Below are positions 1-5,177 of a stretch of DNA of 5,206 nucleotides, piece after piece. Each line of letters opens with the position of its first letter. Positions within the stretch are counted from its first letter, which is position 1. A program made the position numbers and the translations under genes. The notes beneath the pieces were generated by a model. That model saw only the letters and a program-made list of their open reading frames with translations. It made no database searches and was not told the DNA's origin. The stretch is from an uncultured Clostridia bacterium (GTDB taxonomy: Bacteria; Bacillota; Clostridia; Oscillospirales; Acutalibacteraceae). The DNA lies in NCBI GenBank assembly GCA_947567585.1, contig CANONE010000139.1, positions 1 through 5,206 on the forward strand. The letters are read 5' to 3'.

Positions 1-63
1 GCAGCTGGTGGTGTGCAGTATTCTGGAGTTCCCTGAGTCACTGATCCTGTTCAGGAGAGGCGC

Positions 64-92
64 TTGCTTTTCTCTGGGGAATCCAGTATAAT
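64..92 (+). promoter_or_regulatory. Sigma-A-type promoter of the araC-rarA operon
   Basis: A perfect -10 box TATAAT lies at 87-92, and a partial -35 box TTGCTT (three of six consensus bases) lies at 64-69, with the optimal 17-base spacer. Transcription would start near 98-100, giving a leader of under 20 bases that consists mostly of the ribosome binding site. The last 12 bases of the spacer (75-86) are TGGGGAATCCAG, which recurs exactly at 4347-4358. The site lies where a bound regulator would block or contact polymerase, so autoregulation by the downstream AraC protein is conceivable. The promoter call rests on box match and spacing only. Confidence 0.6.
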
Positions 93-103
93 GAGTGCAG
101 ATT

Positions 104-110
104 GGAGGGG
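104..110 (+). promoter_or_regulatory. Ribosome binding site fixing the araC start
   Basis: GGAGGGG ends six bases before the ATG at 117. An in-frame TTG at 102 would extend the protein by five residues, but it overlaps this Shine-Dalgarno sequence and has no good ribosome binding site of its own. The ATG at 117 is therefore preferred. Confidence 0.75.
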
Positions 111-116
111 AGCGGG

Positions 117-1055
117 ATGGAGCTGAACAGAGACGGACAGAATCAGGAGCGGAAACTTCACGGCACATATGGGTTCCCGGTTTATGCCCGGCGCAAGCTG
201 ATCTCTTCCTACCCTACCGGCTCCTTCCCCTGGCACTGGCATCAAGAGGTGGAGTTTACCTTGGTGGCGGCGGGGAGAATGGAATATCGCGTCAACGACA
301 GCCGGTACCTGCTGGAAACAGGCCAGGGGCTGTTTTGCAACGCGGGCGCTCTCCATTCCGGGGGCATGGCGGACGGGGATTGCGATTACATTTCCCTGAC
401 CTTTCACCCCCGTCTGCTGGCGGGCTTCGAAGGCAGCGACATCGGCGGGGAATATATCGCGCCGGTGGTAGAGAGCAAAGCGCTTCCTTCCCTGAAGCTG
501 ACGCGGGAACCGGCCTGGCAGCGGGAAATGCTGGACAGGCTTTATAAAGCGTACCGGCTGCTGCTGGAAAAGCCTCTGCTCTATCAGCTGGAAATACAGC
601 GGCAGCTGCTGGAAGCATGGGCCAGGCTTTATGAGAATTGCGCCCAGCGGGCCCGAAGCGCGCCCTCCGAAGATCCGGAAAAGCTCCGGCGGCTGCGGGT
701 GATCCTCACCTATGTGCAGGAGCATTATCAGGAAAAGCTGGCGCTGGAGGATGTGGCGGGGCAGGTAGGGCTCTGCAAAAGCGAGTGCTGCCGCTTTTTT
801 AAAAGACAGATGGGGACCTCGCTGTTTGACTATTTGCTGGACTACCGGGTGGGGAAGAGCCTCTCCTTTTTAAAGGCGGGCCGCTCGGTAGGTGAAGCCG
901 CGGCCGCGGTAGGGTTTGCGGACGCCTCGTATTTTGCCAAGGTTTTCCGGGAGCGGACGGGACGCTCTCCCAGCGGCTACCGGCGGGAGGCTGGCCAGAA
1001 TATGCAGAAAACGCAGAATATGCGGAATAATGACCGGGAGAGAGAAACAACATGA
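117..1055 (+). CDS. AraC-family transcriptional regulator
   Basis: This 312-residue protein is a DNA-binding transcription regulator, most likely controlling carbohydrate use. The N-terminal part has a cupin-like sensor: a HWHQEVEF stretch at about residues 40-47 (potential ligand or metal-contacting histidines and glutamates), followed by beta-rich sequence to about 97. A helical linker spans about 130-190. The C-terminal AraC/XylS DNA-binding domain runs from about 190 to 291, with a first helix-turn-helix around 208-230 (LEDVAGQVGL) and a second around 257-289 (SVGEAAAAVGF, then SYFAKVFRERTGRSPSGYR), the usual family signature. Length is normal for the family. The last 19 residues are polar and repetitive (QNM twice, from a CAGAATATGC direct repeat at 996-1005 and 1014-1023) and lie beyond the conserved domain. 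The stop overlaps the start of rarA. The inducer and targets cannot be read from sequence; arabinose or another plant sugar is a guess based on the nearby arabinofuranosidase. Confidence 0.93.
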   Translation: MELNRDGQNQERKLHGTYGFPVYARRKLISSYPTGSFPWHWHQEVEFTLVAAGRMEYRVNDSRYLLETGQGLFCNAGALHSGGMADGDCDYISLTFHPRLLAGFEGSDIGGEYIAPVVESKALPSLKLTREPAWQREMLDRLYKAYRLLLEKPLLYQLEIQRQLLEAWARLYENCAQRARSAPSEDPEKLRRLRVILTYVQEHYQEKLALEDVAGQVGLCKSECCRFFKRQMGTSLFDYLLDYRVGKSLSFLKAGRSVGEAAAAVGFADASYFAKVFRERTGRSPSGYRREAGQNMQKTQNMRNNDRERETT

Positions 1056-2422
1056 ATGAGCAAACCACTTTTTTTCAAGCCAGCCCGGCGGACACGCCTT
1101 TGGCTACCCGGATGCGGCCCCGCTCTTTAGAAGAGTTTGTGGGCCAGCGGCACTTGCTGGGGGAGGGGAAGGTGCTGCGCCAGCTGATTGACAGGGACCG
1201 GGTCCCGTCCATGATCTTTTGGGGGCCGCCCGGGGTGGGGAAGACCACCTTGGCCAGGATCATCGCGGGGCGCACACAATCCAATTTCATCAACTTCAGC
1301 GCGGTGACCAGCGGGATCAAGGAGATCAAAGAGGTGATGAACGAGGCGGAGCGCACCCGGATGCTGGGAGAGCGCACCATCCTCTTTGTGGATGAAATCC
1401 ACCGTTTCAACAAGGCGCAGCAAGACGCGTTCCTCCCTTTCGTGGAGAGGGGAAGTATCGTGTTAATCGGGGCCACTACGGAGAATCCCTCCTTCGAGGT
1501 GAATTCGGCGCTTTTGTCCCGGTGCAAGGTGTTTGTCCTGCAAGCCCTTACGCAGGAGGACCTTACCGGCCTATTGGCCCGGGCGCTGGCGGACCCCAGA
1601 GGCTTTGGGGGCCAGGACGTGGAAATCACGCCGGACATGCTGGGCATGGTGGCGGGCTTTGCCAACGGCGACGCCCGCACGGCCTTGGGAACTTTGGAGA
1701 TGGTGGTGCTTAACGGCCGGCGGGAGCAGGGAAAAGTCACGGTGACCATGGAGATTTTAGAGCAGTGCATCAACAAAAAATCTCTGTTATATGACAAAAA
1801 TGGGGAGGAGCATTACAATCTCATTTCCGCCCTGCACAAGTCCATGCGAAACAGCGATCCCGACGCGGCGGTCTATTGGCTGGCCAGAATGCTGGAAGCC
1901 GGCGAGGAGCCCCTTTATGTGGCCCGGCGGATGATTCGCTTTGCCAGCGAGGATATCGGCCTGGCGGACAGCAGGGCGCTGGAGGTGGCGGTGGCCGCCT
2001 ATCAGGCTAGCCACTTTATTGGAATGCCGGAATGCAGCGTGAATCTGGCCCATGCCGCCGTGTACTTGTCCTTGGCGCCCAAATCCAACGCCCTGGAGGC
2101 GGGCTACATGGCCGCCGCCGCAGACGCCCAAAAGATGCTGGCGGAGCCGGTTCCTTTGGTAATCCGCAACGCCCCCACCCGCCTGATGAAGGATCTGGAC
2201 TATGGCAAGGGCTATCAGTATGCCCATGACTATGAATCCAAGCTGACCACCATGCAGTGCCTGCCGGATTCGCTGCTGGGGAAGAAATATTACGTTCCCA
2301 CCACCCAGGGCAGCGAGGCCCGGTACGCCCAGCGCCTACAGCAGATTGAGGAATGGAAGCGCGTCCACAGGGAAGCGGAGCGGAAGGCGGAGGAAGAAAA
2401 CCAAAATAGAAAAGAACGGTGA
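1052..2422 (+). CDS. rarA: Replication-associated recombination protein A (RarA/MgsA AAA+ ATPase)
   Basis: This cytoplasmic AAA+ ATPase of 456 residues belongs to the RarA/MgsA/WRNIP1 family, related to clamp-loader and RuvB ATPases. The family acts at stalled replication forks and single-stranded DNA ends. Visible motifs in order are: Walker A GPPGVGKTT at residues 58-66 (catalytic K64); Walker B LFVDEIH at 111-117 (D114, E115), followed by the family-typical HRFNKAQQDAFLPFVE; sensor 1 GATTENPSF at 140-148; arginine finger R157 in LLSRC; and sensor 2 GDARTAL at 206-212 (R209). The C-terminal region contains the conserved SALHKSMRNSDPDAAVYWLARMLE-type block and the RFASEDIG block of the oligomerisation domain. 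Length is usual for the family. The very C-terminus is charged, rich in Glu, Lys and Arg. The ATG at 1052 overlaps the preceding stop as ATGA, with a GGGAGAGAG purine stretch about 8-16 bases upstream, suggesting translational coupling to araC. No clear intrinsic terminator follows. Confidence 0.97.
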   Translation: MNEQTTFFQASPADTPLATRMRPRSLEEFVGQRHLLGEGKVLRQLIDRDRVPSMIFWGPPGVGKTTLARIIAGRTQSNFINFSAVTSGIKEIKEVMNEAERTRMLGERTILFVDEIHRFNKAQQDAFLPFVERGSIVLIGATTENPSFEVNSALLSRCKVFVLQALTQEDLTGLLARALADPRGFGGQDVEITPDMLGMVAGFANGDARTALGTLEMVVLNGRREQGKVTVTMEILEQCINKKSLLYDKNGEEHYNLISALHKSMRNSDPDAAVYWLARMLEAGEEPLYVARRMIRFASEDIGLADSRALEVAVAAYQASHFIGMPECSVNLAHAAVYLSLAPKSNALEAGYMAAAADAQKMLAEPVPLVIRNAPTRLMKDLDYGKGYQYAHDYESKLTTMQCLPDSLLGKKYYVPTTQGSEARYAQRLQQIEEWKRVHREAERKAEEENQNRKER

Positions 2423-2551
2423 CGCATATCTCTTCTGGCTGTTCTGCGGATAAGGCGTTAGAAGCCGGTCTACCTTGCGGGGGAATAGGGCATAGCCTTG
2501 CCGGAGAAGCGGGCGCAGCACAAAAACTCCCGCCGGCGTCCACCATTTCAG

Positions 2552-2581
2552 TTGACTTCTTCGCCTTTATAAGTGTATAAT
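2552..2581 (+). promoter_or_regulatory. Promoter of the GH51 arabinofuranosidase gene
   Basis: TTGACT (five of six consensus bases) lies at 2552-2557 and a perfect TATAAT at 2576-2581, with an 18-base spacer in a locally AT-rich stretch that stands out from the GC-rich surroundings. Transcription would begin near 2588, giving a leader of about 100 bases. It suggests that the arabinofuranosidase is transcribed separately from araC-rarA. The -10 box forms one arm of an inverted repeat, TATAAT-TGTT-ATTATA, so a repressor could compete with polymerase here; this last point is inference. Confidence 0.75.
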
Positions 2582-2671
2582 TGTTATTATAGCCCGGAAG
2601 GCGTGCCGGCTGCCGAAAGACCGGTAAGGTATCATGATGCCTGGCCGCATTCCGCAGCAGGACAGTCTTTT

Positions 2672-2680
2672 AAGAAAGGA
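2672..2680 (+). promoter_or_regulatory. Ribosome binding site of the arabinofuranosidase gene
   Basis: AAGAAAGGA ends eight bases before the ATG at 2689, which supports that start. A short CTTT-TAAG-AAAG hairpin (2667-2678) overlaps it but is too weak to argue for control on its own. Confidence 0.6.
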
Positions 2681-2688
2681 TTACGGCC

Positions 2689-4212
2689 ATGGAAAAACGA
2701 TTTGCACGAATGACTCTGGATCCAGAGTTTCAGATCAGCGCCATAGATAAGCGGATATACGGTTCTTTTATTGAGCATCTGGGCAGGGCGGTCTATGGGG
2801 GCATCTATCAGCCCGGCCACGCCGCCGCCGACGAGGAGGGGTTCCGCCGGGACGTGCTGGACCTGGTGCGGGAAATTCAGGTTCCCATTGTCCGGTATCC
2901 CGGCGGGAACTTTGTCTCCAACTACTTCTGGGAGGACGGCGTGGGCCCTGTGGAAAACCGTCCCCGCCGCCTGGACCTGGCCTGGCGCAGCACCGAACCC
3001 AATTTGATTGGCGTAAACGAGTTCGCCAGGTGGGCCAAGAAGGCCGGAACCGACGTAATGATGGCGGTCAATCTGGGTACCCGGGGCATTGACGCGGCCT
3101 GCAATCTGCTGGAATACTGCAATCATCCCGCCGGCAGCAAGTACAGCGACCTGCGGGTGTCCCACGGGGTACCGGAGCCCCACGATTTCAAGGTCTGGTG
3201 TTTGGGCAACGAGATGGACGGGCCCTGGCAGGTGGGCCACAAAACCGCCCTGGAATACGGCCGTCTGGCCAATGAGACCGCCAAGGCCCTCAGGCAGATC
3301 GACCCCCAGGTAGAGCTGGTGGCGTGCGGCAGCTCCAACACCGGAATGCCCACCTATCCCCAGTGGGAGGCCACTGTGCTGGAGGAAGCCTATGACAGCG
3401 TGGACTATATTTCCTTGCACACCTATTACGGCAACCGCATGAACGACACCAACAGCTTTTTGGCCCAGTCCGACGACATGGACCGGTTTATTGAGACGAT
3501 TGGTTCTGTGTGCGACTTTGTCAAGGCCAAAAAGCGGGGCAAAAAAGATATCAAGCTGAGCTTTGACGAGTGGAATGTGTGGTTTCACAGCAACGAGTCC
3601 GACGATGACGAGATGAAGAACCGCCCCTGGTCCGTGGCGCCCCATCTTTTGGAGGACCAGTACAATTTTGAAGACGCGCTGCTGGTGGGCCTATTGCTGA
3701 TTACCCTGATCAAGCATGCGGACCGGGTGCGCATGGCCTGTCTGGCCCAGCTGGTGAACGTCATCGCCCCCATTATGACAGAGGAAAACGGTCCCGCCTG
3801 GAAGCAGCCGATCTATTACCCCTATCTGCACGCCTCCCGGTTCGGCAGGGGCGTGGCCCTGAATACCGCCCTGCGCTCCTCCCGCCACGACACCCGGGAC
3901 TTCGGCGGCGTGACGGACGTGGAATCCGCGGCCGTGTGGAACGACGAAAAGGACGAGGTAACCATTTTCGCCGTCAACCGGAACCTGGAAGAGGCGGTCT
4001 CTCTGGAAACCGACCTGCGGGGCTTCCCGGGCTACCGGCTGGAGGAGCATATCGTTCTGGAACACGGAGACTTTAAGGCCGTCAACTCCTCTCGCGCCCA
4101 GACTGTGGCCCCCAAAAGCGTGCTGGCCCGGGACGCCTTGGAAAGCGGGATCCTTACCTCCCGCCTGACTCCCGCCTCCTGGAATGTCATCCGCCTGAAA
4201 AAGGGCGTTTAA
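2689..4212 (+). CDS. abfA: Intracellular alpha-L-arabinofuranosidase, glycoside hydrolase family 51
   Basis: This 507-residue retaining glycosidase (EC 3.2.1.55) removes terminal alpha-L-arabinofuranosyl groups from arabino- and arabinoxylo-oligosaccharides. It has no signal peptide or membrane segment, so it should act in the cytoplasm on imported oligosaccharides. The (beta/alpha)8 barrel carries RYPGGNF (R69, N74), the acid/base GNEMDGPW (N174, E175), SLHTYYG (H244, Y246), the nucleophile SFDEWNVWF (E294) and AQLVN (Q354). From memory, the numbering of E175 and E294 coincides with that of the Geobacillus stearothermophilus T-6 enzyme, so the N-terminal two thirds is nearly collinear with it. 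A C-terminal beta-sandwich follows from about residue 390, ending in the usual PASWNVIRL. Length is typical (about 500). The ATG at 2689 has a good ribosome binding site. Codons 9-14 contain a perfect 16-bp palindrome. Some GH51 members act as endoglucanases or on other substrates, but the motif set here is the arabinofuranosidase type. No arabinose transporter or ara catabolic gene is adjacent. Confidence 0.96.
   Translation: MEKRFARMTLDPEFQISAIDKRIYGSFIEHLGRAVYGGIYQPGHAAADEEGFRRDVLDLVREIQVPIVRYPGGNFVSNYFWEDGVGPVENRPRRLDLAWRSTEPNLIGVNEFARWAKKAGTDVMMAVNLGTRGIDAACNLLEYCNHPAGSKYSDLRVSHGVPEPHDFKVWCLGNEMDGPWQVGHKTALEYGRLANETAKALRQIDPQVELVACGSSNTGMPTYPQWEATVLEEAYDSVDYISLHTYYGNRMNDTNSFLAQSDDMDRFIETIGSVCDFVKAKKRGKKDIKLSFDEWNVWFHSNESDDDEMKNRPWSVAPHLLEDQYNFEDALLVGLLLITLIKHADRVRMACLAQLVNVIAPIMTEENGPAWKQPIYYPYLHASRFGRGVALNTALRSSRHDTRDFGGVTDVESAAVWNDEKDEVTIFAVNRNLEEAVSLETDLRGFPGYRLEEHIVLEHGDFKAVNSSRAQTVAPKSVLARDALESGILTSRLTPASWNVIRLKKGV
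2713..2728. repeat. Perfect 16-bp palindrome inside the start of abfA
   Basis: ACTCTGGATCCAGAGT reads the same on both strands and covers codons 9-14 of the arabinofuranosidase gene. As RNA it would fold into a six-base-pair stem with a GAUC loop about 24 bases after the start codon. As DNA it has the symmetry of a dimeric repressor operator. It may also be a coincidence of coding sequence. Confidence 0.5.
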
Positions 4213-4249
4213 GCTGCGGAGCTTTCTGTCTTACAGGCTTTGTAAACAG
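4211..4249 (+). terminator. Weak tandem hairpins after abfA (possible terminator)
   Basis: Two small stems follow the stop codon. The first is AAGCT-gcgg-AGCTT at 4211-4224, followed by TTCTGTCTT. The second is CTGT(c)TTACA-ggctt-TGTAAACAG at 4226-4249, with nine pairs and one bulged C. Neither is followed by a proper T-run, so efficient intrinsic termination is doubtful and read-through into the downstream leader is possible. The second stem overlaps a further TTTAC half-site at 4252-4256 and could instead be a protein-binding dyad. Confidence 0.3.
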
Positions 4250-4365
4250 CATTTACCGCTTCCCGCCCCAATAATTCGCCAAGTTTCACACATAAACCCA
4301 GGTAAAATGATATCGCCTGCTCTATGCGCCGCCCCTCAGCCGCTGGTGGGGAATCCAGAAAAATT

Positions 4366-4533
4366 CGGATAAGATAAAGCCTTTCGCCGTCTTATCTGCC
4401 GGCCCGTCCAGCACCGGCCGGAGCGGCAGCGTAGACCGGCTCGAAACGGTCCCGGCACGTTGACTTCGTCAAGCGCCCGGAGACCTTCGCCCTATACAAA
4501 GGTTGTGGGCAGCAGGGCAAGGCCCTACTGCCT
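4366..4533 (+). ncRNA. Candidate structured leader RNA (class unknown)
   Basis: Several stems lie end to end. CGGATAAGA (4366-4374) pairs with TCTTATCTG (4390-4398), including one G-T wobble. GCCGG (4398-4402) can pair with CCGGC (4414-4418), or a second GCCGG (4417-4421) with CCGGC (4436-4440), giving mutually exclusive folds. A long imperfect hairpin of about 15 pairs spans 4448-4485, closed by GGTC/GACC at the base and by TTGAC-ttc-GTCAA at the tip. A strong hairpin, GGCAG..GGGC-aag-GCCC..CTGCC, spans 4508-4532. The Shine-Dalgarno follows two bases later, so this would be the 5' leader of the next gene. It resembles none of the riboswitch consensus sequences that could be recalled (M-box, cobalamin, TPP, FMN, glycine, T-box, c-di-GMP, ZTP). 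The call rests on pairing found by eye in GC-rich sequence, where chance stems are common. Confidence 0.4.
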
Positions 4534-4534
4534 T

Positions 4535-4543
4535 AAGGGAGGT
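4535..4543 (+). promoter_or_regulatory. Ribosome binding site fixing the start at 4551
   Basis: AAGGGAGGT is close to the ideal Shine-Dalgarno sequence and ends seven bases before the ATG at 4551. The open frame extends upstream to a TTG at 4503, but that start has no ribosome binding site and would make the leader hairpin at 4507-4533 coding. The ATG is clearly preferred. Confidence 0.85.
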
Positions 4544-4550
4544 ACAAAGT

Positions 4551-5135
4551 ATGCCAGAATGGAAAGAAGTTGCCAAGAATGTAAAGGTAAAAAGCCGCTG
4601 GATGGCCTTTCGGCTCAAGGAGAAGAACCGCCGGATTGCCGTTATGAACCGGCTGCGCATGGTGGTCCGCTGTGAGGAGAAAGCAGCCGAAAAAGAGTAT
4701 CTGGCTTTGGGCCGGTACTACTATAACGCCCTGCGGAACCCGGACAACGCCATTACCGAAAGCCACTGCGCCCGGATCGATCAGATCAACGCCCGCCGGG
4801 ACAGCGCCCTGGAAAGCCTGGAGCGGCACAGCCAGGCGGAGAGCATAGGAATCATCGGCGGGGAGGACGGCCCTACGGCGGTGTTTATGGCCGGCAGGCT
4901 TAACGACCCAGTTTTTCACTGCGACCATGGACCTTCGGAAATTACCGTCAGCCGGGAAAGCGCGTATGATCCCGCCGATAAAAACAGCGAGGAAATCGAT
5001 CTTTCCGACGTAGCCTGCTATGACAGCGACCCTACTCTTCTCCAGCGGGAAGCGGCGGTTTCCGCCGCCATGGAGGACAAGCCCAGCTATCATGGAGCGG
5101 AGCTTTCAGAGAACGACCACCTGCCTTTTGAGTAA
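4551..5135 (+). CDS. Unrecognised 194-residue soluble protein with a GIIGGxDGPT decarboxylase-like signature
   Basis: The family is not recognised. Residues 1-45 are strongly basic (many Lys and Arg). Residues about 40-95 look like charged amphipathic helices (EKAAEKEYLALGRYYYNAL, then ARIDQINARRDSALESLERH), reminiscent of small helical Clostridia proteins with an LGxYYY element. Residues 98-117 contain IGIIGGEDGPTAVF, closely matching the conserved SIGIIGGADGPTAIF-type segment of sodium-pumping decarboxylase beta subunits (OadB/GcdB/MmdB). There it lies in a membrane region with a functional aspartate; here D106 is kept but an Ala is replaced by Glu (E105). No other beta-subunit region and no transmembrane segment is visible, so it is not a decarboxylase subunit, and similarity searches could mislabel it as one. 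The C-terminal part (about 125-194) is acidic and probably disordered. The start has an excellent ribosome binding site and a hairpin-rich leader. A further start codon lies 20 bases after the stop, suggesting an operon. Function unknown. Confidence 0.85.
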   Translation: MPEWKEVAKNVKVKSRWMAFRLKEKNRRIAVMNRLRMVVRCEEKAAEKEYLALGRYYYNALRNPDNAITESHCARIDQINARRDSALESLERHSQAESIGIIGGEDGPTAVFMAGRLNDPVFHCDHGPSEITVSRESAYDPADKNSEEIDLSDVACYDSDPTLLQREAAVSAAMEDKPSYHGAELSENDHLPFE

Positions 5136-5141
5136 ACAGCC

Positions 5142-5148
5142 GGGAGGG
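5142..5148 (+). promoter_or_regulatory. Ribosome binding site of a truncated downstream gene
   Basis: GGGAGGG ends seven bases before the ATG at 5156. An in-frame ATG at 5150 lies only one base after this element, so 5156 is the better start. Confidence 0.55.
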
Positions 5149-5155
5149 AATGGGA

Positions 5156-5177
5156 ATGTCAACGGAAATTGTCAAGG
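5156..5177 (+). CDS. First codons of an unidentified downstream gene, cut at the contig end
   Basis: An ATG with a well-placed ribosome binding site begins MSTEIVK. It starts 20 bases after the previous stop on the same strand, so it probably belongs to the same transcript. The frame stays open to the window edge (DLVCRLLLAK), but from 5178 the bases are adapter-derived and those residues are not biological. Too little genuine sequence remains to assign a family. Confidence 0.4.

Larger units (their letters stand above)
2423..2688. other. Intergenic region between rarA and the arabinofuranosidase gene
   Basis: These 266 bases hold no convincing gene. The first half (to about 2550) shows no obvious rho-independent terminator: short complementary GC-rich words occur, but none is followed by a T-run. 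A GGGGAAT word at 2480-2486 matches the core of the repeat found at 76-82 and 4348-4354. The second half carries a strong promoter (2552-2581), an AT-rich dyad over its -10 box (2576-2591), a near-palindrome at 2628-2641, and the ribosome binding site of the next gene. The leader of about 100 bases is longer than needed for translation alone and could hold an operator or RNA element, but no known riboswitch was recognised. Confidence 0.6.
4213..4550. other. Hairpin-rich non-coding region before the 194-residue gene
   Basis: These 338 bases contain no convincing coding sequence. From left to right there are: the weak hairpins at 4211-4249; a GGTAAAAT stretch at 4301-4308 that is complementary to ATTTACC at 4251-4257; weak promoter-like words (TTCACA at 4285-4290 with TGATAT 17 bases on, or TAAAAT at 4303-4308 without a good -35); a GC stem at 4332-4351; a copy of TGGGGAATCCAG at 4347-4358; the dense structured stretch 4366-4533; and the ribosome binding site at 4535-4543. 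The promoter of the downstream gene is not clear. Read-through from abfA cannot be excluded. Confidence 0.55.

Noticed and set aside
2..91. Open frame from the left edge (29 codons, ending in a TAA at 89-91) as a possible gene tail
   Set aside because: Nothing recognisable in it, and its end lies within the araC promoter -10 box. It cannot be supported from so short a stretch.
95..547. 150-codon forward frame overlapping araC
   Set aside because: It overlaps the AraC sensor domain in another frame and is rich in Gly and Arg, with no family similarity.
51..725. Reverse-strand open frame of 224 codons opposite araC
   Set aside because: It is a shadow of a well-supported AraC-family gene, has low-complexity Pro/Gln/Arg composition, and no recognised domain.
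996..1023. CAGAATATGC direct repeat at the end of araC as a mobile-element or attachment-site trace
   Set aside because: It is only 10 bases, inside a low-complexity coding tail, with no neighbouring integrase or target duplication.
2632..3645. Long reverse-strand open frame of 337 codons opposite abfA
   Set aside because: It lies antisense to a GH51 gene with all catalytic motifs. Its protein is rich in Gly, His, Val and Pro, as expected of a codon shadow in GC-rich DNA, and it has no recognised domain.
4332..4351. CCCC..CAG-ccg-CTG..GGGG stem as a terminator
   Set aside because: It has no T-run after it on the + strand, and on the reverse strand the T-run precedes rather than follows the stem.
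4460..4498. TTGACT (4460-4465) with TATACA (4493-4498) as a promoter
   Set aside because: The spacer would be 27 bases, far too long, and the -35-like word is part of a hairpin arm.
4503..4550. Upstream TTG start that would lengthen the 194-residue protein by 16 residues
   Set aside because: It has no ribosome binding site, whereas the ATG at 4551 follows AAGGGAGGT at ideal spacing; the extra codons cover a strong RNA hairpin.
4551..5135. Annotation as a sodium-translocating decarboxylase beta subunit
   Set aside because: Only one short signature matches. There are no transmembrane helices, the length is about half that of the family, and no decarboxylase partner genes are nearby.
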